From positions 1,860,001 to 1,924,000 of the forward strand of contig JAHYIO010000036.1 of assembly GCA_020543525.1 (NCBI GenBank): a stretch of DNA of 64,000 nucleotides, in the 5' to 3' direction. Position numbers and translations under genes: made by a program. Under the pieces are notes generated by a model. It searched no databases. It saw only the letters and a program-made list of their open reading frames with translations, and was not told the DNA's origin. The stretch is from Coriolopsis trogii. Its lineage: Eukaryota; Basidiomycota; Agaricomycetes; Polyporales; Polyporaceae. Every line of letters begins with the position of its first letter. Within the stretch, counting starts at the first letter, position 1. Shown here piece by piece: positions 26,013 to 37,324 of this stretch.

Positions 26013-27267
26013 ATGGACCCAGGATCAGGCGACTCCTCCAGCTCAACACACCTAACCTGGGCTAACGTCGGTCTCGCATTCTCTTTCATTCTTCTCGATG
26101 GATTACTCTCGACAACCTTCGGTCTTGGAGTCGGAAGCTCTCTTATTACCGCAGCAGTGCGCTGTGTGGTGCAACTCAGTGTAGTTGGGCTAATCCTTCA
26201 AAAAGTTTTTGAAACAAACAATCCATGGGCTGTTGCAGGGATGGCGTGTCTCTTGAACTTGATGGGCACGGCGGAGACAGGTGCGTTGGGTCGCCTCGCG
26301 GACCATCCGCGCACTCACAACCACAACTACGCTCCTTCCACACATGCAGTTATCAACAAGTCGAAGAAACGCTATGACTACATGGTGCGTTTTCTTAGTG
26401 TATGGAAGGTACAACGTTGATGATGGGTGTCAGTTCCCTTCCGTGTTGCTCGGAATGCTGGGATCCACCATACCAGTCTCTCTCATTGGTATACGATTTG
26501 CCATGGGCGTTGAGCCATTTTGGAAGCCGAATCAATACAGTACGTGTACTCTTGCGATGCTCTTCACCGGAACCTCAACTGCGTATAGTCCCCGTTGTCG
26601 GAATGTTGTGCGGGAGTACCATATCCGGCATAGTCGTATCAGTAACATATGTGCTGAAGGAGATATAGTAGGTTGTCTCGGCTCGAATTGTCTGTACCCA
26701 CTCATAGTTTCATAGTGACAACAAGGACAAAGTCGAGATGTACCTTGCCTTTGGCGCTACCCGGTTCGAAGCATGCAAACCCATTGCTCGTGACGCCCTC
26801 CGCCTCGCCCTCACACCAAACATCAACCAAATGAGGTATGGCTCACATATACCAATCCTGTGACAACTTTCCTATGACTTCGTCAACCTAGCGTCATTGG
26901 CATCATCGCTATACCCGGTATGATGACGGGTGCCATCCTCGGAGGGTCCTCTGTCGAACAGGCAGCTCGACTCCAAATGGTCATCATGTTCATGATATCA
27001 TCCTGCACGGCCCTATCCTCCATAGTGGTCACCATTCTTGCATTGGGCACCGTGGTGGATAACGAACACCGAGTACGCACGGATCGCATCGACACGCGCC
27101 AGCATGCGGTGTATCGCGCGCGTAATTGGGTAGTCACCCAGTTTGTGGACGCGTTAAAGAGCGTTGCTTCTAGCTTCATCACGGGTCTGAAGAGGTTTAC
27201 GGGAAGACGGGATGTCGAGGAAGGGGCGGGTGCTTCTCCAGGCGAGAGAGACAGACTCCTAGGATGA
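26013..27267 (+). CDS. UPF0014-family membrane protein (FetB/ALS3-like permease)
   Basis: A 327-aa polytopic membrane protein in six exons: 26013-26280, 26350-26384, 26434-26539, 26589-26667, 26716-26835 and 26892-27267, all in phase. Family blocks include TTFGLGVGSSLITAAVRC, FPSVLLGMLGSTIPVSLIG, VVGMLCGSTISGIVVSVT, the cytoplasmic LAFGATRFEACKPIARDALR and IAIPGMMTGAILGGSS. About seven hydrophobic segments are visible, with a charged C-terminal tail. Bacterial FetB acts with an ATPase partner in iron export, and plant relatives act in aluminium tolerance. The substrate in fungi is unknown to me. The neighbouring ABC protein is of another family and need not be a partner. Confidence 0.88.
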
Positions 27268-28145
27268 TTGATCACATATACTCTCAGCAAACAGAGACGA
27301 TAGACTGAAGGCTAGAAAATTTGTAGTGTTGTCCTTCAACTTGAAGTCTATCGTCAAATACATGTCCGCGCCGCATACGACCCATATCAGAGCAGAGATC
27401 TATCTTTGTACATCATCACTTGATGGCCATGTTCAATATTTCTGGACGAGAGCCTTGCTGAACAAGTGATAAACCCTCTCAAAGTGATCAGGAACACCTG
27501 TGATGGCGTCATTCGTTCTACGAGACCTACCTTATATGGGCATAATATCATCAAGCGGTTGAAGGAGGCAAGGAGCTGATGGAGGAATCGGAGAAGATGC
27601 GCGATCGTGAAGACGAATCGATGACATGCGGCCCCTAGCACTCTGCAGGCCCAAGTAGACACTCGATGTATATGGCACTTTTATTGCGCATTGCTCTTCT
27701 TTTCGCCAAGTTGGGACCGTACCGAGTGGTCTGCTACATCAGCTTCACTGGCAGTGCGCGAGTTGTAGGCTCAGGATCGATCAGCTCCACCAGGGCAGAT
27801 GTTGTAGGCGACAGCCTGGTATCCCTTTCGAAGAGGATCAAGCAGTTTCAGTGAGTCTGACGCTCTCGCGATCGAATAAGATCAAGAAAACTTGAAAGTC
27901 AGGAGGGCGCCCTGGGATGATGCATCGATGATGACTCGGATCCCAGGAGACGCTCGAGCCAGATTCTCTCCGACTCTGCCACCATTCGGATACTAAGTAC
28001 TTGGTAACTTGGTATATCGCAGCTCTACCCTACAATTCGTGACATACGGTGCGTTGATGAGACAATTTGAATATGCGCAGCAGCATCGTTCCAGACTACT
28101 GACTGAGCTGCAGATCTTGTCGGTCTTTTCCTCTCCAGAGTCCAG
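27268..28145. other. Intergenic region
   Basis: 880 bp between two plus-strand genes. No gene is supported. The short plus ORF at 27666-27854 starts with a hydrophobic run but has no other support. Confidence 0.5.
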
Positions 28146-29988
28146 ATGGTTCAGAGTCTACCGGCCGAGTACTATGCCGCATTCCTCTCTGAGCTCGCAA
28201 AGTCGCGAAAGCCAAGTCCGAGTAAATTTCTTTTATTTCCAAGACATATGAACCTTCCCGTGAATTTTGACAATACATATTGACAGTTCGTGGCTTGTAC
28301 CCACTCGAGGCGCGCCCCGGCATGATCTCCCTCCTCGCTGGGAAGCCCAACTCCGCCACGTTCCCCCTGACCTCTCTCACCATCAGGTCACGCTCTCCGA
28401 CCGATCCGAACGCAGAGCTGACCACCGAGATCACCGGAAAGGCCCTCGCGGAGGGTCTCCAGTACGGGCCCACCGCAGGCTTGCCTGACCTCTCTAACTG
28501 GGTCTACGGACTGCAGGAGCGGGAGCACGGACGGTCCAAGGGCGAAGGATGGCGCCTCAGCATTGGGTCCGGCTCGCAAGATGTTCTGCACAAGGTGGGT
28601 TGGCGTATGCAGGGATGGTCGATCCGGAGCTTGTTCTGACGAGCCGTATGTCTCCAGGCGATCCTTGCGCTCGTGAACCCGGGCGAGCCGGTATTGGTCG
28701 AGTCTCCTGTTTATGCGTGAGTTTTCGACGCAAGGATCCTGGAAGATCGATTGGAGCACCTGATCGCGTATAAACTACACAGAGGAGTGCTACCCACCTT
28801 CGAGTCTTTGCATTGCCAGTTGGTCCGTACGTACAACACCCTCTCATGATCGACAGATTCTTGCAGGACTCACAGTACATGGCTGGGGCTCGGTGCAGCC
28901 GTACCTACGGATTCGCAAGGGATCAATGCTAGCGCTCTCCGTTCGACCCTGGAGAATTGGCCAGCTTCGAAGTCGAAGCCCAAGGTCCTCTACACCGTAC
29001 CCGTAGGCGCATTTGACACAACGACATATAGCTCATCACTGAGTGCCTTACCCCGCACAGTACGGAGGAAATCCAACAGGGATGACGGCCAACAAGGAGC
29101 GTCGAGAAGAAGTGCTTGCGCTCGCCCGTGAACACAACTTCCTCATCCTCGAAGGTGAGCACCGTCAAGTCGAATAATTCCAGCCAAGGGAAATGCCGAC
29201 GCATGCGTCTCAACGCTACTCAGATGACCCGTACTATTACCTCTACTTTGGGTCGGCTCCCCGCCCACCATCGTATTTTGCACTCGAACGGGACCTTCCA
29301 GAGGTAGGACGGGTCATCCGCTTCGACAGCCTGTCAAAGATCCTCTCGTCCGGCATCCGCATTGGCTTCGCATGCGGCCCCGAGCCCATCATGACGGTCA
29401 TCGATATGCACGTACGTCTCCTGTCGCCCCCCTTTTCCTCGGTCGATTCATATTCATCGCCCACAATGGCGGACAGACGGCGGTGGCAAGCTTGCAGACA
29501 CCGTCGCTCACGCAAGCAATCACGTTCGCGCTTCTCGACTCCTGGGGGTACGACAACTTCAAGGCGCATACGCTTGCCGTCTCGGAGTTCTACCGCGGAA
29601 AGCGCGACGTCTTCGAGCGGCTCATGAAGAAGCATCTCGACGGACTCGCACAATGGGATACGCCCGAAGCGGGGATGTTCTTCTGGTTCGTGACGGGTTT
29701 GGCCTAGCATGTGCGTCTTCGAGAACTCGGTCTGACCACTGATGGTCGCCCCCTAGGTTCAAACTCCTGCTCCCGGGCGGGGCAAATGGCGAAGAGCAGG
29801 ACTCTGAGAGCATCATCCGGACCAAAGCGCTGGAGAAGGGTGTGCTCGCACTCCCGGGTACTGTCTTCTTACCCGACGGCGGTAAGACTGCATATGTACG
29901 CGCTGCATTCAGCCTTTTAGACGAGGCCGACGTCGAAGAAGCGATCAAGCGGCTCCGCGCTGTAGTTTTGGAGGCAAAGGGAGAGTGA
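28146..29988 (+). CDS. Aromatic/2-aminoadipate aminotransferase (Aro8-like)
   Basis: PLP-dependent class I/II aminotransferase, 437 aa, probably using aromatic amino acids, 2-aminoadipate or kynurenine with 2-oxoglutarate. Nine exons are in phase: 28146-28221, 28287-28594, 28658-28716, 28783-28826, 28899-29002, 29061-29154, 29224-29411, 29477-29685 and 29757-29988. Family blocks are RGLYPLEARPGMISLLAGKPN, LQYGPTAGLPDLSNWV, GSGSQDVLHK, NPGEPVLVESPVY, the YGGNPTG turn, EDDPYYYLYFG with the Asp-Tyr pair, and FDSLSKILSSGIRIGF with the Schiff-base lysine. The end carries FKLLLPGGANG and the substrate-Arg region SIIRTKALEKGVLALPGTVF. There is no mitochondrial presequence, so the cytosol is likely. 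Exact substrate preference cannot be read from sequence. Confidence 0.92.
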
Positions 29989-30080
29989 GTGGGGAGCAAA
30001 AAGGCGATCGCAAGAAAGAAGTCTAACAATGTGCCAAACACGATGTATCCCCTAACCCGAAACGATAAGCACCATGCATA

Positions 30081-31270
30081 TCACGACGCCTGCTGCTCTT
30101 GCTGCTCTCGGGTCGCCTTAGCCCTCCTCTCCGCCGCGGCGCGCGCTTCGCTGAGTGCCTTCCCCCAGCGCGGCTCGACGGGTGGGTCCCAGATGCCGAA
30201 TTCCTTCTTCATGTCCTCGATATTCTGCTCCCACCGTTTCTCCCAGTAGACGGTTATCAGGCTCTGCGCGGAGCTGCCGCACTTGACTGCCCAGGGCACA
30301 TAGTCTCGGAAGAGTTGCTCTCGCTTTGCATGTGTAAGACGCAGGTGTCCGAACGCAGCGGCGAGGCCGGTCATAGGGATACCGAGGTTTGCGAACTCGA
30401 AGAATTTGACTGCGAGCTCAGCGGTCACATTGACGGGCATGTTGAGGATACAGTGGTAGAAGTCGTGGCATTCGCGGTACCGCTGCATGACGTACGCGAG
30501 CTCGGGATCATCGACATAGTGCACCTGGAGATTTGTTCAGCCGTTGCCTCGGAGTTGCGAAGCTACAGTAATGCTCTAGTCGCAACGCGAGTGACCGGTC
30601 GAGTACCAATACACTGCAATGAGCGCGCGGAGATACGTCAAAGTAGCGAAGCATGTCCGTGCGCTCAAGTAGGGCGTTAGGAGGGGTCATTGCGTATTCA
30701 ACTTGTCGAATCACGATCGTAGAGCATACAGGTATGGTGAACGAACGGGACATACCGGTTCTCGGGTATCTGGAGTGACCCCACAACGCTCAAGCCAAGT
30801 GATATAGGCATTGCCGAAGGTACCCTCGGGAAGCAGAGCGAGCTTGTTCATGTCAACTGTCTCGGAGTTGATTCGGGGTCTCTCCTTCAGGATCTGTCGC
30901 CCTTCGGCGCTCTCCAGCATTGTATCGCGTAGTCGGGGAAGCACCGGGCCAGAGGTGAGGTCTCCGAGCGCAGCGACCATATCTGGCGGATTGAAGCGTC
31001 ATGCTCGACCTCTCGCTCCGAGATTACCCATGTGGACGTACCTCCCCTGCGAGGATTCGCGAGTGCCATAAAAGCCGAACCCAGAGTCAGAAAGCCATGC
31101 TCAAACCAGTTCAGTGGGATGTGGCCCTCGTAGGCCGGCTGAGTGTTTACCGAACGCGTGTGCCGGCGTGCGCGAGGGCGCAGTGATGCTGCATTCGCCA
31201 CCGGCGCAAGAGAGACCAAGGACCGCGCATTGCGGCGCGAGACGCAAAGTGAAGCAGATGCTATAGACAT
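30081..31270 (-). CDS. COQ4: Ubiquinone biosynthesis protein COQ4, mitochondrial
   Basis: Component of the coenzyme Q synthesis complex on the matrix side of the inner mitochondrial membrane. Exons are 31270-31042, 30982-30756 and 30524-30081, in phase, giving 299 aa. The N-terminus is basic and Arg/Ser/Ala-rich (MSIASASLCVSRRNARSLV), like a mitochondrial presequence. An in-frame Met at 31300 would add ten residues. Family blocks are HIPLNWFEHGFLTLGSAFMAL, DMVAALGDLTSG, NKLALLPEGTFGNAYITWLE and the metal-binding HDxxH-x11-E motif in HDFYHCILNMPVNVTAE, then YWEKRWEQNIEDMKKEFGI. A Lys/Arg/Gln-rich tail follows. Intron 2 is 231 nt, longer than its neighbours, and contains an open stretch of about 40 codons. 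Confidence 0.95.
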
Positions 31271-31811
31271 GACGGTCGAGAGAGAAGTGTGAGATGGCAA
31301 GATGGCCGTTGGGTTGAATGGACCGTCGAGCCTCGCGTGTCGGATGTGGCTGGAGCGCGGTCCGGGCGTCTCTCTCCCTCCGCCTCCTGCACCGCGACGG
31401 CCGTGTCGAGCTCACCGCAGATCCTGCTGCTGCCCGCTGTACCGCACTCGAGTATTGCAAGAAGGCCTGCGGGCTCTGCGACTGCTATGGAGATTGTGCA
31501 TACTGGTGTGCGGGACGGATACCGGCGCTGCATGGCACTGGCCTGCCGTGCCAACAAGATCTGATTTGGTCTTGCTTCCCCTCGGTGGCCTGAGGACTGC
31601 GTTTGCCCGATCTACGAGCCCTGGCAACATGTGCTACTGACGTATATGAACTTACAGAGCTCTGCGGGAGTGATCTCCCCGTGGCCCAATGGCCACATCG
31701 CTTCGGAGAGAGCGGTCTCGCGTTCCAAAGGGCCTCTCCCGCCCACTATAAGATGGTTTCGCCTCTGTACTCGGTGAGTCCGCTGCACAACCTACTCTTC
31801 CCTCCCGCACG
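31271..31811. promoter_or_regulatory. Divergent intergenic region between COQ4 and a C2H2-like gene
   Basis: 540 bp separate the opposed start codons. The promoters of both genes should lie here. The sequence near 31741-31750 (CACTATAAGATG) contains a TATA-like element on the plus strand about 65 bp before the downstream ATG. No gene is supported. Confidence 0.4.
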
Positions 31812-32881
31812 ATGTCGCGCTCGCCGTACTACCCGTACCCCCACGCGGGCTACCCCGCCCCGCACAATTTCCTCGGCATGTCGCACGCAAACACCCCAGT
31901 GTACGTTATCAGTCGACCGATGCCTCAGCAGCCCATGCCGCCTCTAAGGCGGCCCAACCGGCCGCCCAAGCAGCTGAGGAGCCCTGACCGCCGGAAGCGG
32001 TATGGAGTGGTCTTCGCTTCGGACCCCCTCCAGGGCATGCTGGACGACGAGGACCAAGACGACGCGGATAGCACCTGGTCCATGTCGCGCGCTCGGAGAT
32101 CACGCCGGATGCGGATGCAAAGCAGCAGGCAGGCGAGTATGAGGACGAGGAACAGCAGCCCCGCGCAAGAGATCGCTGCGCGGTACAGGGCGTCGCAGCT
32201 TCGCGACAGCAGACCGACGGCTTCGTCGTCGTCCGTAACCTTTGTCGACGGATACTCGACGGGCTGGGACAGTCGCCCCCGCACAATGTCTGGCGAGACC
32301 AACGTCAGCTCTTTCTCTGGCCCCCAACTACGGTACAGGGACTCTCGCGCGCACGCGATGGATCGAGCGGTGAGTCGCTGTTCGGTCCTGTAATTAGCGG
32401 CGGGTCTGACTTGACTTGATGCAGACCAAGGAGGCGTACCTCATGGCTGTTCAATGTGGGAGCTACCGCAACATACCGTGCCAGCGGCGGGGATGTCGCG
32501 ATATTCTACCCACCATCAGAGATCTCGCTGCTCACATCGTCATACACGACCTCGACCCTCGCGCAGGGTGAGTGACAACTCTGACTACTTGCGGAGCGAG
32601 TTGTAAGCTCAACTGCCGGTCCCAGTCTGGGTGTTGACCCTCGCTACCGTTCCTTTCTTGATATGGGCCACTCTGTCGACGGTGGGCGTCGTCGGCGTTT
32701 CTCGCGTTCTTCTGCGCCATATGCACAATCCCAGCGATCATATCGTGAGTGATTCATCCACATCGTCCCGCAAACCTCATAACTCATGCGCTGTACACTA
32801 GACAAATTCCGCAGATATCTGAAGAAGTTGACGTACCCCTGTGTTCCCTGTTATGCCCCAAGTGACGATGACTTTTTCTAA
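31812..32881 (+). CDS. Uncharacterised protein with a single C2H2-like motif
   Basis: A 299-aa protein in four exons: 31812-32369, 32425-32567, 32626-32744 and 32802-32881, all in phase. The first half is disordered and rich in Tyr, Pro, Arg and Ser (SRSPYYPYPHAGYPAP, RRPNRPPKQLRSPDRRKR). Exon 2 encodes CQRRGC followed by twelve residues and HIVIH, which has C-x4-C-x12-H-x3-H spacing and fits one zinc finger. The C-terminus is basic, then ends CVPCYAPSDDDFF. I know no named family. A nucleic-acid-binding role is a guess from the basic character and the finger spacing. Confidence 0.72.
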
Positions 32882-33880
32882 CCAACATGTTTGGTACAAC
32901 TTTCTTTCTCTCGTATGTGATTGACATCGATCTACTGTACAACCCACTCCTTCTGTATCAACGCCGTGACCTAGCGGACACATCTCTGTCCCGGAATTGC
33001 CTATACCTCTGTAACGCTACTCTCCTTTGAACATTTGTATCCATATCGCCCATAAGGTCTCCTCCCTTTATGCCCTCATGACTATAATGACCTATGCTAT
33101 ATGTAATTCTAACGCGAGTGTCTGGAGCGTGAATGGTCAATATTCAACGGCGCACAGGCTAGAAAAGTTACTCACCAGGACTGGATCTTTATACACATAG
33201 CCTCTTGACATGCGTAGTTTGGATCCCTCACTCGGCTCCTGGACAATGGTTAACCGTGATGATGGATGCTATTGATGTTACACATGAGACGTGTGCACAT
33301 ATACACTCACTCACCAGGATGCTGTCACCACCAACCACATCACATGGCCGCCAGATCGGAAAATTCCAGTGTGTATTCTGTACATATGTCTGAAGCGCAA
33401 GAAAGCAGCCTAACGCAACAGCAACCAGAATCCCCATGAACTGTAATAGGATGAAGCTATGTCCATGGAAGAAAAGTGTCCCTATTATATAAACGATGGT
33501 GTGCAGACGCAACATAATGCGCGTGCCGAGGTGGTGAATGGGACGCAATGGGGATGCGATGCAGGCTAAGGACACTGTAGGCAGATGCAGATGCAAGTAG
33601 GTTCATCTTAGGGGGCTGTAAGATGTATGGTAAGTGATATATGATACTGAGATGTGTCATACATGCCAGACTACAGACAGCAGACGGCAATTGATGGAAC
33701 CCGAATAGGGGAGAACAGGGAGGAAAAACGAACGTGATAAGTATATATGTGCACAACAACAACGGCCGTGAATTGGTATGCAGACAGCAACGACGTACAT
33801 CACCTAGAGCCAGGAATGGTCAAGTAAACACACAAAGGAGTCTTTCATCTTTTATACCAGTCCAGACAAGGCTTCTCCTG
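32882..33880. other. Convergent intergenic region
   Basis: The region separates the 3' ends of two convergent genes. The minus ORF at 33228-33596 has hydrophobic stretches (MLRLHTIVYIIGTLFFHG, FMGILVAVALGCFLAL) and could encode a small membrane protein. It has no splice or family support and I do not call it. Confidence 0.4.
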
Positions 33881-35488
33881 TCACTTCTGACCAGTAAGCC
33901 GCCGCTTAAAGCGTGCGATGAGCCCATGCTCATGCGATCCCGTCGCGTTCGGTCCCGTCCGTCGCACGTCGGCAGGCGCACCCACGATAGCGGCAGCCCT
34001 GGCCTCAACGTCAAGCCCCCCACCCTCCGAGTTGAACCTCCGCCGCCTGAACGACATCTGCGACAACCGCCTTCGGAGGCCCCCGCGGGAGCTGCGGCCC
34101 GCATTCGCCTCCGTCTCGTGCTCCTCCTCTGCTGGGGAGGGCGCATACATGTAGTTGGACAAGGACGACTGCGGCCTCTGTTCGAGGTCTACGTCGGCCT
34201 CTGGCACGGTGACAAGCGAGGGCGATCGCAAAGACGAGAAGTGCAGACTTTGTGTCGCGGACGCGCGGAGGTGGGAGTTCGGGGTGGGCTGCCGCAGGCG
34301 AAGCGACGAAGACGGAGAGAGAACGGACGGCGTGTCTGACTGACTGCGCAGGCGTCCGAGGATGGTGTAAGGCGGGCGAATAGATGAGGATGTCGGGGGC
34401 GAACGCGATGGTGGTGACGATGGCGACGGCAAAGGCGAGGAGAGGAAGACGGGAGTGTCTGGCTCATCAAAGTGCGTAAAATCTGGGAATGACAATGATA
34501 TGCGTGGATGAGGCTCGTGAGGCGTCGATGCATGTGGTTCTGAGGCGAGGATGGGTGAGAGTGTAGGGAGGGTCACGTCTGCTGCGAGATCCTCAAGTAA
34601 ACTGATTGCGTATTCCGGAAGAGATACGTCCCCGGATTCTAGAAATTGCGGACCGTGAAACTTCTCCGGCTTCTCGATGCGAATGAGACCGTCGGGCGCA
34701 ATTGCGCTCAGCGAGGAAGGCAGTTTGAGCCGCAATACGTTGCCGTGGCCCTCAGACGAAGCTTGATCGGACAAGCTCGGCGAAACCAAGGTGACGTCTG
34801 TTGAGTCGGATGTCCGCCGAGAATGCGTACTACCGTTGAGGGATCTGGACCGAGGGCGAGTCTGGACGGGAGAGCGCAGAGCAAGCTCAAGAGCCGAAGC
34901 TCGTAAACGCAACGGTCTGACTTGGGAGATTGTTTGTCGGCGTGTGAGGGTAAAGCTCGTGGAAACACTGCGACCGTGCGAGGAGTAGGAGACGCGCGTT
35001 GGGGATAGCTGCATGAACTTGACGAGGTTGGCCTCGCGTCGAGACATTGTAGTCGGGGACTCCACAAACGGTGGGGAGACCTCGCTGATGGGACTGCAGA
35101 GCTTGGTGAGCAGGTTTCTCATATGTGTTGACTGGTCCTGTCGGGCAGTGCTGCGTCGCTCTTCGAGCCAACAATCGCGCTGGAGCGATCTGAGCTCCTC
35201 GGGGGACAGGCGGCTGTCACCGTGGGCGATATATGCGCGCAGTTTCGCTGCGCTGGCCTGAGCGTCCCGTGCCTGTTCGCTGAGCATGGTCGTGGCCTTC
35301 TCCAAGGCACGGATTTGCAGCTCCTGAGGAGAGATCTCGGCGGAGGACACCTCCACGGCGGATCGTAATTGGCTTTCAGCTTGGGAGTAACGAGAGAAAC
35401 GACGGGCTGCAAGGACGGCTGTGAGGGGGTAGGCAGAAGAAGGAGGGGTAGAGATAGATGCGCTGGGAGGATGCTTGGGTGATCTCAT
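33881..35488 (-). CDS. Uncharacterised Ser/Arg-rich protein
   Basis: Single-exon gene of 535 aa from the Met at 35488 (MRSPKHPPSASIS). The frame is open 45 codons further up to 35623, but that part is hydrophobic and looks like translated leader. Residues around 50-120 are helical and charged (ELQIRALEKATTMLSEQARD, LSPEELRSLQRDCWLEERR) and may form a short coiled coil. The rest is low-complexity and rich in Ser, Pro and Arg, with many SP and RSRS-like sites that suit phosphorylation. The C-terminus is strongly basic (RRRLSQMSFRRRR, ARFKRRLTGQK). No domain is recognised. Lack of introns over 1.6 kb is unusual among its neighbours. Confidence 0.75.
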   Translation of the reverse strand: MRSPKHPPSASISTPPSSAYPLTAVLAARRFSRYSQAESQLRSAVEVSSAEISPQELQIRALEKATTMLSEQARDAQASAAKLRAYIAHGDSRLSPEELRSLQRDCWLEERRSTARQDQSTHMRNLLTKLCSPISEVSPPFVESPTTMSRREANLVKFMQLSPTRVSYSSHGRSVSTSFTLTRRQTISQVRPLRLRASALELALRSPVQTRPRSRSLNGSTHSRRTSDSTDVTLVSPSLSDQASSEGHGNVLRLKLPSSLSAIAPDGLIRIEKPEKFHGPQFLESGDVSLPEYAISLLEDLAADVTLPTLSPILASEPHASTPHEPHPRISLSFPDFTHFDEPDTPVFLSSPLPSPSSPPSRSPPTSSSIRPPYTILGRLRSQSDTPSVLSPSSSLRLRQPTPNSHLRASATQSLHFSSLRSPSLVTVPEADVDLEQRPQSSLSNYMYAPSPAEEEHETEANAGRSSRGGLRRRLSQMSFRRRRFNSEGGGLDVEARAAAIVGAPADVRRTGPNATGSHEHGLIARFKRRLTGQK

Positions 35489-37324
35489 GGTGGGATTCGG
35501 ACGTCCGAATGTACAGCTCGTGTCGGGCGTTCTATGAGAGTACGAGATGAGAGTCGGGAGAATGAAGGGGAGAATGAGACGAACCTGATAGATAAATATG
35601 AATTGCGACCGGTGGGAGGGCACAGGGAGCTCCCGGTAGCCTATGAAAGCTTCTTTGACGATGGTGATGGGTTTAGTGAAGACGTGTACGCACTTTGTGA
35701 GAGTCAGACCATAGAGTGTCGCCCTCTGTGATGATTCGCAAGCCCGCGGACTTGATGCGTCTCACAGTGAGACCGCAGGGAGGTTCGGGAGACAGAGATT
35801 GCGGACATTCCGCCCCGTCGAAGTCTGCAAACGAGTCCACAATTTTCTGTCCAAGCATGGTTCCGGAGTACAGGCTGAGGGGGCTGGAGTTTGAACCGTG
35901 TGTTGGGAGTAGGCGACGAGCTGTTCAGTGGGAGATAAAAATGAAGGAAGGAGGTCAGATGAGGGAGAGGAAGGACATCGTCTTGGGGTGCGAAGGCGAA
36001 GGGGCGGAAGCAGCATGGACTGTATGCGCGAAGGTCGCAGAGGCGAGGCCAAGGGTGCGCCTCCAAAACCCAAACTGGTTTCGAGAACGCGCACGTCACG
36101 ACCCTCTGCCCCGCCACCGTCCGCCATCACGACCATTGCCAACGTTTGCCGACCCCCACTCCGTCTCACCCCACCGATGCCTCCATCTCTCTCTTCTTTG
36201 CTTTCGGATGCCTGGCACTCGAGGCCATCAACAACCCAACATCCCGCCTGTGCCATCTCTGGGAACGCGAGTGTGCACTGGTGATCGCCCTCTTGGTCAA
36301 TGAAGCTGACGATCCGCAGCGCAACGGATCGTCAATCTGCGGCTATCAGCGTCATGTAAGATTCAGAGGCCTGGCCAGTGACAGTGCCGTTCCAACGCGA
36401 CCCATCCGGTGGTCTCGGTCACCCTAGGGAGCGCTGGCAACGGATCTCGCAGTCCTACTGAACTTCGACAAGTATACGTAGTTCATCCGAGGCCGGGTGC
36501 GCGAGTCTGTTCGAAGCAGGTTGTGAACGTGAAGGTGAGTGCCAACAATTCGCATGTAATTGGCGCGCACCAACCTCAGCTCCTTCCCACCCCGCGGCTC
36601 ATGAAGCTGTTGTTGTTTTGATATGAGACTATCGAAGGGTTTGTGGAGTACGTCCTGCAAGTCATTAACCTGCTGGCATCATCCTGGATGCGCATATAGT
36701 AATACGCTTCCCTCGGTACTTGTACGGCGGCGTCGCCCACAAGGCTTCTTATTACAATCCTTCCCATGCGTGGGAGGATAGCACAGTACACCGTTATCGC
36801 CCCGCGCACAAATGCTCAAGAGAGCATCTGGAGAACAGACTTGAGCTCATATCTGACAGCAGCGATAATCATGAATACTATGAGTCGGTGAGTACAATCA
36901 GATCCTACACCTACATATATACTAAAAGACTGCTATTCTCGTGTAGATCTGCAAAGTCCACCTTTCGCCCACTCCGCCTGTGCCTCCTGTCTAGCCTCCC
37001 ATGTGCATACATAGGACCCGCCTCTCCAAGAACGTACAACAATGGAACCGTGCCTTCGTGTCAGGCCCCCACATCATGCGCACGCCATAAGTCCATCTGG
37101 CACTTCGTAATTGGTGTTCTACGCCTCGCCATCGAGTTTGCGCTTCTTCGGAGCGTAGGGGCCCGACTCGGGTCAGATGGCCCTTTTTCTCTACGGCAGC
37201 TTGTGGTTGCACACGTCCTATCATACTTCTTGATCGCGTCATTTCGTCTACATATATAAGTTCGGAGAGTTGGTAGGTCAGTCCTTCGTACGACCTGTGC
37301 CATCGGGCCGCCGCGTTCGCCAGG
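35489..37324. other. Intergenic region, 1.8 kb
   Basis: Separates the Ser/Arg-rich gene from the carboxypeptidase gene. A plus ORF at 35716-36303 (195 aa) has no domain, no sensible hydrophobic pattern and overlapping minus ORFs, so I do not call it. The last 200 bp probably form the carboxypeptidase promoter. Confidence 0.5.

Noticed and set aside
33228..33596. 122-aa minus ORF with hydrophobic stretches
   Set aside because: Could be a small membrane protein, but there is no family, start context or splice evidence.
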